From a virus: DNA of 22,130 nt. The notes beneath the pieces were generated by a model. It searched no databases, was not told where the DNA came from, and saw only the letters and a list, made by a program, of their open reading frames with translations. Numbering within the stretch: the stretch's first letter is position 1; the number at the start of each line of letters is the position of its first letter. Below are positions 1 to 6,683 of the stretch, piece after piece. A program made the translations under genes and the position numbers. The stretch spans positions 1 to 22,130 of IMG/VR virus record IMGVR_UViG_3300009181_000392. One strand, given 5' to 3'.

Positions 1-48
1 CCTACTGAAAAGGTCGCTGCCTTCAACTTTGGAGAAGACTATGCGTAA
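1..48 (+). CDS. C-terminal end of an upstream structural gene (partial, possibly portal)
   Basis: Frame 1 is open from the window edge and stops at TAA 46-48, leaving 15 codons that read PTEKVAAFNFGEDYA. The acidic and aromatic composition looks like an ordinary protein end, unlike the other frames. Position just before small head genes, a scaffold and a capsid gene makes the portal protein the first guess, by analogy with usual phage gene order. The sequence itself is too short to identify a family. Confidence 0.5.
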   Translation, partial: PTEKVAAFNFGEDYA

Positions 49-79
49 AGCTCGTAAAGGTCGTAAGAGCCGCAAGTAA
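41..79 (+). CDS. Possible 12-residue highly basic micropeptide
   Basis: ATG at 41 is preceded by GGAGAAG (31-37) at good spacing and opens a short frame, MRKARKGRKSRK, ending at TAA 77-79. It overlaps the end of the upstream gene by 8 nt, the same coupling style used throughout this genome. Nine of 12 residues are Lys or Arg, so a nucleic-acid-binding or packaging-related peptide is conceivable. No family can be assigned at this length. The alternative is a chance ORF, or a longer frame entering from outside the window. Confidence 0.35.
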   Translation: MRKARKGRKSRK

Positions 80-159
80 TTAAATGGGGGTAACCCTGTT
101 TAATTGCGGTTTGACCGTTAAAATTCTTTGAGGGGCTGAATTAAAATGCCCTTCACTTG

Positions 160-188
160 TTGACAAGCTGTTTGTAAATGGTTACAAA
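160..188 (+). promoter_or_regulatory. Putative sigma70-type promoter before the head genes
   Basis: TTGACA (160-165) is a perfect -35 hexamer. A 17-nt spacer separates it from TACAAA (183-188), a 4/6 match to TATAAT. It lies in the only sizeable non-coding gap of the head region (80-207). The predicted start near 195 would leave almost no 5' leader before the AAGGAG ribosome site at 197-202, which weakens the call. Confidence 0.33.
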
Positions 189-192
189 CGGC
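167..192. repeat. Inverted repeat overlapping the putative -10 region
   Basis: Bases 167-177 pair with 182-192 around the 4-nt loop ATGG (178-181), giving 11 pairs with a single G-U. The inner eight (GTTTGTAA / TTACAAAC) are perfect. As DNA it could be an operator over the putative promoter. As RNA it would be a hairpin ending 4 nt before the AAGGAG ribosome site of the gene at 208. There is no following T-run, so it is not an intrinsic terminator. Confidence 0.5.
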
Positions 193-207
193 GCATAAGG
201 AGTTTTT

Positions 208-684
208 ATGGCTGTTCCTGAAGATAAATTGATGGAGTTAATGCGTGGCCCTCGCTCAGGCGGTGGTGGCAATCCTTCTGGTTTATCTATGCCCGGTGCT
301 GCAACACCCGGTGGCGAAGGAATGTCAGATGCAGAAACTCCTCCAATGGCCTCCCCAATGTCTACGCCTGAACCCAAGATGGGGTCAAAAGAAGCTGCCA
401 TGATTAACTTAGGCATGGCGATGGACTTGTTGGAACAATCTCTTCCTGCATTAGGCTCAGAATCAGAAGAAGGACAGAAAGCATTAAACGCTATTCGTGT
501 CCTCAACGGCATTCTTGGTCAGCGCAAAAACAAAACAAACGAATTACAGCAATCTGAAATTTTACAGATGTTGCAAACACTTCCTCAAGCTGGTGGCGCA
601 TCGCCTGAAGGAAGAGCTGTGGCTCAAGCGCCGATTCCCGGCATGCCTCCTGCAGGTGGTATGCCACAACCTTCCCCAATGTAA
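208..684 (+). CDS. Head-region protein of unknown function, Pro/Met/Gly-rich
   Basis: A 158-residue protein starting at ATG 208, with AAGGAG at 197-202. Residues 1-55 and 130-158 are low-complexity, rich in Gly, Pro, Met and Ser. Between them is a helical, charged core (about residues 58-115, around EAAMINLGMAMDLLEQSLPA). It lies between the putative portal end and the scaffold and capsid genes. That position and the disordered-helical-disordered layout suggest a head-assembly accessory protein or part of the scaffold. No enzymatic motif is visible and I do not recognise a named family. The 89-residue frame overlapping its 3' end is a shadow. Confidence 0.8.
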   Translation: MAVPEDKLMELMRGPRSGGGGNPSGLSMPGAATPGGEGMSDAETPPMASPMSTPEPKMGSKEAAMINLGMAMDLLEQSLPALGSESEEGQKALNAIRVLNGILGQRKNKTNELQQSEILQMLQTLPQAGGASPEGRAVAQAPIPGMPPAGGMPQPSPM

Positions 685-693
685 GGAACTATC

Positions 694-876
694 ATGGATT
701 TGTTTAAACCCCGTGGCGCAGCATCACCCCGCCGTCCTACTGACAACAATCAGCAGAATGGCGTGATTACAAACACACCTCGTTATTCCCAGCTGGGCGG
801 CTTGTCTGCCCCCAATAAAGTTGGCAAAACAGGTATGGCTGTTCAAAAGCCCGGTGACGGTAAAAAAGTTATCTAA
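694..876 (+). CDS. Small basic head-region protein, unknown function
   Basis: A 60-residue protein beginning MDLFKPRGAA. AAGGA at 683-687 gives a good ribosome site that overlaps the stop of the previous gene. It is basic, Pro/Gly/Asn-rich and probably disordered, with no membrane segment or catalytic motif. It sits between two head-assembly genes and is probably co-transcribed with them. Function is unknown; a minor head component or assembly factor is only a positional inference. Confidence 0.7.
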   Translation: MDLFKPRGAASPRRPTDNNQQNGVITNTPRYSQLGGLSAPNKVGKTGMAVQKPGDGKKVI

Positions 877-883
877 TACAGAT

Positions 884-900
884 AAGAGGGTAATACTATG
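884..900 (+). promoter_or_regulatory. Repeated translation leader, copy 1
   Basis: The 17-nt string aagagggtaatactatg, ending in the start codon of the gene at 898, recurs exactly at 8829-8845. A 12-nt part (taagagggtaat) recurs at 1426-1437, and a looser relative (taagggggtataaccgtg) lies at 18048-18065. It carries an AGAGGG Shine-Dalgarno and follows the stop codon of the preceding gene. Confidence 0.6.
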
Positions 901-1428
901 TCACTAGAAAACGTATCTTATGAAGCACGTGATGAGCTTGCAGCGTTAGCGCAGCAGCTTGCAGATAATCCTGCAACACGTAAAGACTTCCTACGCATGA
1001 CTAAAAAGGTCAAGCCTGACCTGCCTATTCCAGAACTGGACATGGAGGACTACACGCACAATGCAGTCAACAAGTCTGAGCAACGAGTGCAAGCGCTTGA
1101 AGCTAAGTTGCGTGAACGGGATGCCGTTGAAGAGCTGCAGAAACGCAGACAATCTTTGATGAAAAAAGGTCTGATTGCTTCAGAAGATGAAGTAAAAGAC
1201 GTTGAAAAAATTATGCTGGAGCGTGGTATCACTAACCACGAGACAGCAGCAGAGTTTCACCAGTGGATGAAACAGGCAGCAGTGCCCACTTCTTCAGGAT
1301 ACAACCCTTCACCAGTCAAACAATTTGACCTGAACAAGTATTGGAAGAACCCGGTCAATGCTGCACGTGATGAAGCTGCAAATGCACTCAGGGATTTGCG
1401 TAAACCGCAACGCCCTATTGGGTTGTAA
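898..1428 (+). CDS. Probable capsid scaffolding protein
   Basis: A 176-residue, strongly charged, mainly helical protein immediately upstream of the major capsid gene, the classical place for a phage scaffold. A likely coiled coil runs over about residues 57-95 (NKSEQRVQALEAKLRERDAV and onward). A second acidic helical stretch follows to about residue 125. The C-terminus is Lys/Arg/Pro-rich (NALRDLRKPQRPIGL), and a basic C-terminal tail is a common way for scaffolds to bind coat. No protease motif is seen. The start is set by the AGAGGG leader. The scaffold role is inferred from position and composition, not from a sequence signature. Confidence 0.7.
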   Translation: MSLENVSYEARDELAALAQQLADNPATRKDFLRMTKKVKPDLPIPELDMEDYTHNAVNKSEQRVQALEAKLRERDAVEELQKRRQSLMKKGLIASEDEVKDVEKIMLERGITNHETAAEFHQWMKQAAVPTSSGYNPSPVKQFDLNKYWKNPVNAARDEAANALRDLRKPQRPIGL

Positions 1429-1437
1429 GAGGGTAAT
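1426..1437 (+). promoter_or_regulatory. Repeated translation leader, partial copy
   Basis: taagagggtaat here matches positions 883-894 exactly. It begins inside the stop codon of the scaffold gene and leads into a micro-ORF rather than straight into the capsid gene. Confidence 0.5.
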
Positions 1438-1474
1438 GGTGAGAGCGAAAGTTCTCTTTTTAATACGTTCGTAA
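1436..1474 (+). CDS. Possible leader-peptide micro-ORF before the capsid gene
   Basis: ATG 1436, or GTG 1439 at better spacing from GAGGG, opens a frame reading MVRAKVLFLIRS and stopping at TAA 1472-1474. The stop overlaps the AAGGAGG ribosome site of the capsid gene by two bases, so ribosomes ending here would be placed at that start. A hairpin with a U-tract (1441-1461) lies entirely inside the frame. The layout resembles a leader peptide or attenuator. It may equally be chance. Confidence 0.35.
   Translation: MVRAKVLFLIRS
1441..1461 (+). terminator. Terminator-like hairpin upstream of the capsid gene
   Basis: GAGAGC (1441-1446) pairs with GTTCTC (1451-1456), with one G-U pair, around a GAAA tetraloop (1447-1450). 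Five T residues (1457-1461) follow directly. The stem is short (6 bp) and only half GC, so it would be a weak, leaky terminator or attenuator. A GNRA-capped mRNA-stabilising hairpin at the head of the capsid message is the alternative. Confidence 0.4.
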
Positions 1475-1483
1475 GGAGGCCTT

Positions 1484-2494
1484 ATGGCTATTGGCGGCGG
1501 CATACTACCAGCTACGGGGTCATCTCAGTTTAATGAACTGACTTACGTAACACGTAGAGCCTTTATACCCAAGCTGGTTGTCCAGCTATACAATTCGACA
1601 CCTTTAATGGCGGCATTGATTGCAAACAGTCAACAAGCCAGCGGCGGTGTTTCTTCTGTAACCGTTCCTGTCCAAGGCGCACAGTTTGTAAACGCTCAAT
1701 GGTCTGACTACAGCGGCTCGTTCGCTCAGCCGTCAGTCCAGCAAGGTGCTTACAACGCTGAATTTGACCTGAAACTGATGATTTCTCCCGTACCGTTCCT
1801 CGGTATGGAAGGCGCAGTTCAGCAAGATGCAGCTATTATTCCGTTGATTGAAGCTCGTATGAACGATGCAACCAATGTGATGATGGATGCAATGGCTACC
1901 GCTTTGTACAACAACACAACCAATACTCAACAGTTCATCGGTTTGCCCGGTGCTATTGACGATGGCACAACCTTGGCTACCTACGGTAACATCAACCGTA
2001 GCACCTACACATGGTGGAAGTCCAAGCAATATGCTGCTGGCGGTGTGAACCCAACTCGTCAAAACATCCTGCAATACATTTCTGGTACTGTTAAAAACGG
2101 TGCTGAAATGCCTTCATTCGGTGTTTGCGGATTTGGTACATGGACATTGTTGGCTCAAGACTTCGTAGGTCAAGAGCAATATGTCATCACCCCCGGCTCT
2201 GGTTTTGATTCTGACCCTAATGGCCCTCAAGCTGCATTCCGTGCTTTGATGGTTGCTGGTGTGCCAATTTATCCAGACCCGTACTGCCCAGAAGGTACTG
2301 TGTACTTCCTGAACACTAACTACTTGTCTCTGTACATCCACGAGCAAGGTTCGTTTGTGTTTACGGGCTTTGAGTCCACACTTCCTAACTGGCAAATTGG
2401 TTACGTTGGTGCAGTTTTGATGATTGCCGAATTGGTAAACGTCAAACCTAAAGCAATGTCCAAGGTGACGGGTTACAACTACCTCTCACTGTAA
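1484..2494 (+). CDS. Major capsid protein (HK97-fold candidate)
   Basis: A 336-residue protein with a very strong ribosome site (AAGGAGG 1473-1479), as expected for the most abundant virion protein. It is typical of coat proteins: an N-terminal region with a long amphipathic segment (TYVTRRAFIPKLVVQLYNST, residues about 20-39), Gly/Ala/Asn-rich beta segments, no catalytic motif, and a hydrophobic end segment (YVGAVLMIAELVNVKPKAM). Size and position after a scaffold-like gene and before head-tail genes support coat. The HK97 fold is assumed because nearly all tailed-phage coats have it; it is not read from the sequence. No N-terminal prodomain or protease gene is obvious. Confidence 0.85.
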   Translation: MAIGGGILPATGSSQFNELTYVTRRAFIPKLVVQLYNSTPLMAALIANSQQASGGVSSVTVPVQGAQFVNAQWSDYSGSFAQPSVQQGAYNAEFDLKLMISPVPFLGMEGAVQQDAAIIPLIEARMNDATNVMMDAMATALYNNTTNTQQFIGLPGAIDDGTTLATYGNINRSTYTWWKSKQYAAGGVNPTRQNILQYISGTVKNGAEMPSFGVCGFGTWTLLAQDFVGQEQYVITPGSGFDSDPNGPQAAFRALMVAGVPIYPDPYCPEGTVYFLNTNYLSLYIHEQGSFVFTGFESTLPNWQIGYVGAVLMIAELVNVKPKAMSKVTGYNYLSL

Positions 2495-2505
2495 GGAGTT
2501 AAATC

Positions 2506-2835
2506 ATGTCATTAGCAGCAAATAAAATCCTACTGGCGAATGCCGCCACTAACACCGCTGGTGCGTATATCCAAACGCAAGCCCTCGGTAATGCCACTGC
2601 AGTTATCCCTGCTGGTTGGTATCAAATGCTGGCAACAGCAAACGTCACAATCGAGATGAATACATCCAACAACATTTCCTCCCCAACATGGGTGGTTTCG
2701 TTGGCTAATAATACTAGCGGTGTGATTATTTCTGATGGCGTAAACTTCCGTGCCAACGTGTTGGCTGGAACACCTACTATCACGTTGTACGCAACCAATG
2801 GCGGTCAAAACGCTACTGGTACTTACAACTCTTAA
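2506..2835 (+). CDS. Small Ala/Asn/Thr-rich virion protein (capsid decoration candidate)
   Basis: A 109-residue protein, starting from AAGGAG at 2494-2499, 11 nt after the capsid gene. It is rich in Ala, Asn, Thr and Val with alternating hydrophobic residues (for example WYQMLATANVTIEMNTS), which suggests a small beta-sandwich. It has almost no charged residues and no Cys. A position right after coat, together with this composition, fits a decoration or head-fibre protein. No named family is recognised. Confidence 0.75.
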   Translation: MSLAANKILLANAATNTAGAYIQTQALGNATAVIPAGWYQMLATANVTIEMNTSNNISSPTWVVSLANNTSGVIISDGVNFRANVLAGTPTITLYATNGGQNATGTYNS

Positions 2836-2847
2836 TAGGGACACACC

Positions 2848-3261
2848 ATGAATGCGAATCATGTAGGGGCTTTGTACCCTGACAACTTTGGCAGTTTTGC
2901 TGTCTGCTCTCCTAAAGCTCCAATTTACTTGGGCGCTACAGGTAACGCAGTAGCAACACTTGCTCAAAGTAACAATACGTCATTCATTGTTCGCCGTGTA
3001 ACCGTTTGTCAAGCCAGTGGCAGCGTTGCTCTCGCAAATGTAACTATTCTCACCAGCAGTGATGGGAATACAAGCAATGCGGTAACCAATGCTGCTGCTC
3101 TAACTACCGTTACAGGTTCTACTAAATTTCAAGACCTGCCTTTGGCGACAACGGCAACAACTACGATTTATAGTAATTCCTTGTATGTGTATGTTGGAAC
3201 AGCGGCTGCAGCCAACAACTCTGTTGAAATCACGGTTTACGGTGACGTTGTGACGTTATGA
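2848..3261 (+). CDS. Small beta-rich virion protein, unknown function
   Basis: A 137-residue Thr/Ala/Asn-rich protein, with a central region of alternating hydrophobic residues and VVTL at the C-terminus. Composition is close to the preceding gene (2506-2835), suggesting both are surface-exposed beta proteins of the head; clear sequence duplication between the two is not evident by eye. The start is ATG 2848 with GGGA upstream. The end overlaps the next gene by 4 nt (ATGA), implying coupled translation. A capsid decoration or stabilising role is inferred only from position. Confidence 0.7.
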   Translation: MNANHVGALYPDNFGSFAVCSPKAPIYLGATGNAVATLAQSNNTSFIVRRVTVCQASGSVALANVTILTSSDGNTSNAVTNAAALTTVTGSTKFQDLPLATTATTTIYSNSLYVYVGTAAAANNSVEITVYGDVVTL

Positions 3262-3599
3262 GTACGGTAATTTATGTAACTAATACTGGCGACACTAAAC
3301 TCAGAGATGGGTGTAGTGGAATCTTTTATGACTTTCCTAAAGATACAACGGTAGAAATACCGTTAGAGGCAGCAAAGCATATTTTTGGTTACATGCACCC
3401 CAACAAAGAACCGTATCTTTCCCGCTTGGGCTGGGTACGGTCTTTTGCAGAAATTGAAAAAGGTTATGAGAAGTTGCAAGAGTTTAAAATCTCTGAACAA
3501 CCTCCTCAACAGAATCGCTCGTTACCCTCGGCGGTTGGCGTAGTAGCTCTTCATGTTGAAAAACATGTTGAGCGAAAAGTCATCCAAAGGGCAGCTTAA
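3258..3599 (+). CDS. Conserved-looking small head/neck protein, unknown function
   Basis: A 113-residue protein starting at the ATGA overlap with the previous stop. Unlike its neighbours it has normal charged and aromatic content (for example IFYDFPKDTTVEIPLEAAKH). Residues 1-80 look like a compact mixed domain. The last 30 are a looser Gln/Pro then Val/Lys/Arg tail (HVEKHVERKVIQRAA). It lies between decoration candidates and the head-tail adaptor, where head-completion proteins are often encoded. That role is a positional inference. Confidence 0.65.
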   Translation: MSTVIYVTNTGDTKLRDGCSGIFYDFPKDTTVEIPLEAAKHIFGYMHPNKEPYLSRLGWVRSFAEIEKGYEKLQEFKISEQPPQQNRSLPSAVGVVALHVEKHVERKVIQRAA

Positions 3600-3611
3600 A
3601 ATGGATGCTCA

Positions 3612-4454
3612 ATGGCGACTCTATCTTCCTATCTTACGGAAGTTCAGCGACTCTTGCATGATGCAAACGCTGTCTTCTGGTCTACCTCGGAATTAACGGA
3701 CTACATTAACGAAGCCCGTGAACGAGTAGTAAGGGATACTGGATGCCTGCGCACTCTTCAAGTTACAAACACACCACTCTCTAGTACGGGAGTTGTGGCG
3801 ATACCGTGGTCTAACGGACTTGTTGTCACCGCTGGTCAATTCATTTTCTCAAATGTGTTTATCTACCAAGTCATTACCAGTGGCACACTAAACACGGACG
3901 CAGCGCCGTACCCCTCTTCTGGTTACGCATTTCCTCCAACTACAGTATTTACCAACGGCACAGCCACACTGCAATACTCTAGCAACTGCGAGATTATCAG
4001 CCTTGCTGCCCTGCCTAACGGCATACAAACGCTGGATGTGCTCAACGTCACCCTGTATTGGGGTAACAGCCGTATTCCGCTACGTTACTTGCCGTGGACA
4101 AACTTTAATGCTCAGCTGCGTTATTGGCAAAACTACGTAGGCAGACCTATTTGTTTCTCTTCATACGGACAAGGCCAGCTGTACATAGCGCCCGTGCCTG
4201 ACCAATCTTATTCCATAGAAGTAGATACAGTCATTTTGCCGACTGCGCTCAGTCTTAATAGTCCGTCTACTGTAGACAGCATTGTTGACCCGTACAGCAC
4301 ACCCGTAGCTTTTTATGCCGCTTACAAAGCCAAGTACAAAGAGCAGAGCTATGGTGAAGCTGAAATCTACAAGCAAGAATATGCCAAGCATGTACAGGCG
4401 GTTCTGAACTCGACCTATACACGCCGGATTCCTGACCCCTACTCATCCTTCTAA
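3612..4454 (+). CDS. Phage head-tail adaptor protein
   Basis: A 280-residue protein beginning [19 protein letters not shown]. The N-terminal helical segment with [21 protein letters not shown] (about residues 24-45) is the signature I associate with phage adaptor proteins of the DUF6682 / gp4-like group, which join the portal ring to the tail hub in short-tailed phages. A beta-rich middle follows, then a Tyr-rich C-terminal helix ([21 protein letters not shown]), also usual in this group. The next gene is hub-like, as in P22 (gp4 then gp10). The ribosome site is weak, so coupling to upstream translation may matter. The family name is from memory. Confidence 0.75.
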   Translation: MATLSSYLTEVQRLLHDANAVFWSTSELTDYINEARERVVRDTGCLRTLQVTNTPLSSTGVVAIPWSNGLVVTAGQFIFSNVFIYQVITSGTLNTDAAPYPSSGYAFPPTTVFTNGTATLQYSSNCEIISLAALPNGIQTLDVLNVTLYWGNSRIPLRYLPWTNFNAQLRYWQNYVGRPICFSSYGQGQLYIAPVPDQSYSIEVDTVILPTALSLNSPSTVDSIVDPYSTPVAFYAAYKAKYKEQSYGEAEIYKQEYAKHVQAVLNSTYTRRIPDPYSSF

Positions 4455-4456
4455 CT

Positions 4457-6682
4457 ATGGCAGCAGCAGAGCAAAAAAAGTCCTATGCTGTTATCAAGAA
4501 CTTTGCTGGCCTAAACACCAAAGCGAACAGAACAGCCATCAAGGAAGAAGAATTCGCATGGATTGAGAACGCCATGCCTATTGGCTTTGGCAACATCAAA
4601 ATTGTTCCATCTCAATCTACGGTCAAAGATTCTGGCAACACTGCTGTTACTTTTGCCAACACAGTTACTACTTTTGTCTCTGCAAACATAGGACTTAGCG
4701 ACTATGTTGTTGGCTTTGAAGACAACGGCAGAGCTGAGTATTTTAAAGTTGACTCTGCTACAAAGGCAAATGTTGCCGTTACAGGCACGTTTTCCAACAC
4801 TGGGGTTACTGTTGCTCAGTACAAAAACGAGCGCATCATTATCGGTGACCCCAGTAAGGGCGTGTCATCTTGGGATGGCAACAACGTAGTCACCATTGGC
4901 TCTGTCGGCGTTATTGGTATCACAAACCCCGGCAACGGATATTTGTCTGCGCCCAGCGTTACCATCAGCGCCCCTAACGATGCTAACGGCGTACAAGCTA
5001 CGGCGGTGACAACCATCACAACGGGTGCTGGCAGCGTTGCAAGCATCAACGTCACTTCTGGCGGCTCTGCTTACACAGCTGTTCCGGGTGTCACTTTAGG
5101 CGCTCCCAATGTCACTGGCGGCACACAAGCGGAAGCGGTGGCAACCATATCTGGCGGTCTTGTTGTTGCTGTTTCTATTACCAATCCCGGCTCTGGCTAC
5201 ACAACTGCACCCAGCGTAACCTTCTCTTCTGGCGCTGCAGCTGCCACTGCCGTGCTAAATACGGGGCAAGTTAACAGTGTCATCCTTACAAACGCAGGTA
5301 CGGGCTACACAGCTCAGCCCACAATTACCATCTCTGCTCCGCCTAGCGGTACAACTGCCACTGCCATTGCGTCCTACAACACTTTCAAAACGGGCACACT
5401 TGCCGTTTTGGTCACCAACGGCGGCACAGGATACGGAGCTAGTGGCTCATTTTCAGTAAGCTTTGCTGGAGGCTCTGGCGGTTCTGGCGCTGCGGGTACT
5501 GCTGTTGTAAGTGGCGGTGCGGTTGTCGGTGTGATTATGACCAACGTAGGTTCTGGCTACACGGCAGCGCCTACTGTCAGCTTCTCATCTGGTTCTGGCA
5601 CAGGTGCGGTAGGAACAGTAGTTCTTAACAGCGACACCATCATAGATGTAGCCACCTTTTCAGGCCGTGCGTGGGTTGCGGCAGGGCGTACTATCTACTA
5701 CAGCGCTGCGGGGTCTTATAGCGACTTTACAAGCGTTTCAGCGGGGTCTTTTACCCTGACTGATTCCACACTGCACGGCAACATACAAGGTTTACTGTCT
5801 GCCAACAACTTTCTGTACATCTTTGGAGATGACAGCATTAACGTCTTCTCCGATTTAAGGGTGTCTAGCACGGGTCAGACCTTGTTTACCAATACCAACG
5901 TCAGCGCTTCTGTGGGCACTAAACGCTTGTACGGGGTTTTTCCTTATTTTCGCTCTGTTCTGTTTATGAACGACTACGGTATGTATGCCCTAGTGGGTTC
6001 TACTACCAGCAAGATTTCTGACCAGCTGGATGGCATCTTCCCGTACATAGACTTTACCCTGCCAGTGACGGGCGGTCAGGTGTTGCTCAACAACATCCTC
6101 TGCGCTGCCTTTAACTTTACCTACAACGACCCCACCAATAACAATACGCCCAGACAAATTCAGTGCGTGTTCTTTGACAAGAAGTGGTTTGTCACAAGTC
6201 AGGGAAGTTTGGACTACGTAACGTCTGTGCCTGTAGGTGGCCTTATTTCCTTGTATGGCGTAGACGATAAAGCACTGTACAAGTTATATGCCAGCTCTAC
6301 CGCTGCGGTTAACAGTCTTATCAGAACAGCCCTCATGCCGCTGGGAGACCCTATCCGTACCAAGCAAGCCTTAAAATTTGGCATTGAAGCTACGTTAACT
6401 GCAGGCGCTTCTTTGACTGTGACGGTAGATAGCGAGCAAGGCTCTAGCCCTGCTTACGCATTGACCAATGAAACCCTGTGGGTCAATAATGTAGGGGCGA
6501 CAATTTCTTGGGTTAACAGTAGCAGTCAGGTCATACCGTGGCTGTATTCTCAAGGGTATTTCCTTTACAAGTCAGATGCACAACAATACGGAAAGTATTT
6601 AGGATTAACCCTAACTTCTAGTAGTCCTGCATTTGTTTACAACACGTTCGAGATGGAACACGAATTAAGAGTGAGGTTCTAA
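4457..6682 (+). CDS. P22 gp10-like tail hub / DNA stabilisation protein with repeat insertion
   Basis: A 741-residue protein. The N-terminus ([20 protein letters not shown], residues 11-30, then an [10 protein letters not shown] segment) matches the opening of phage stabilisation/hub proteins, which close the portal channel as a beta-propeller-like ring. The same character resumes after residue ~392 ([40 protein letters not shown]). Between residues about 150 and 392 is an insert of six Gly-rich repeats built on [18 protein letters not shown]. Without it the protein is about 500 residues, near the size of P22 gp10 (472). It starts 2 nt after the adaptor gene. The assignment rests on neighbourhood and overall pattern. 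Confidence 0.7.
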   Translation: MAAAEQKKSYAVIKNFAGLNTKANRTAIKEEEFAWIENAMPIGFGNIKIVPSQSTVKDSGNTAVTFANTVTTFVSANIGLSDYVVGFEDNGRAEYFKVDSATKANVAVTGTFSNTGVTVAQYKNERIIIGDPSKGVSSWDGNNVVTIGSVGVIGITNPGNGYLSAPSVTISAPNDANGVQATAVTTITTGAGSVASINVTSGGSAYTAVPGVTLGAPNVTGGTQAEAVATISGGLVVAVSITNPGSGYTTAPSVTFSSGAAAATAVLNTGQVNSVILTNAGTGYTAQPTITISAPPSGTTATAIASYNTFKTGTLAVLVTNGGTGYGASGSFSVSFAGGSGGSGAAGTAVVSGGAVVGVIMTNVGSGYTAAPTVSFSSGSGTGAVGTVVLNSDTIIDVATFSGRAWVAAGRTIYYSAAGSYSDFTSVSAGSFTLTDSTLHGNIQGLLSANNFLYIFGDDSINVFSDLRVSSTGQTLFTNTNVSASVGTKRLYGVFPYFRSVLFMNDYGMYALVGSTTSKISDQLDGIFPYIDFTLPVTGGQVLLNNILCAAFNFTYNDPTNNNTPRQIQCVFFDKKWFVTSQGSLDYVTSVPVGGLISLYGVDDKALYKLYASSTAAVNSLIRTALMPLGDPIRTKQALKFGIEATLTAGASLTVTVDSEQGSSPAYALTNETLWVNNVGATISWVNSSSQVIPWLYSQGYFLYKSDAQQYGKYLGLTLTSSSPAFVYNTFEMEHELRVRF
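4909..5630 (+). repeat. Six degenerate ~40-residue repeats inside the hub gene
   Basis: Protein-level repeats with the core [IV]TNxGxGYxxxPxVxxS occur as [91 protein letters not shown] and [21 protein letters not shown] conservation is partial (for example ggctctggctacacaa against ggttctggctacacgg), so the array is old or diversified. Confidence 0.8.
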
Positions 6683-6683
6683 G

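Noticed and set aside
94-125. Small hairpins (GGG-TAA-CCC; CGGT-TTG-ACCG) in the 80-207 gap as a terminator for the upstream gene
   Set aside because: Stems of three and four pairs and no U-tract make a terminator unlikely.
497-766. 89-codon plus-strand frame overlapping two head-region genes
   Set aside because: It has no ribosome site, an odd composition (many Cys, Trp, His, Leu), and both genes it overlaps have good starts.
1462-1468. AATACG in TTTTTAATACGTTCG resembles the beginning of the T7 promoter
   Set aside because: Only the first bases match (TAATACG); the remaining core CACTATAGGG is absent, and no phage RNA polymerase gene is in the window.
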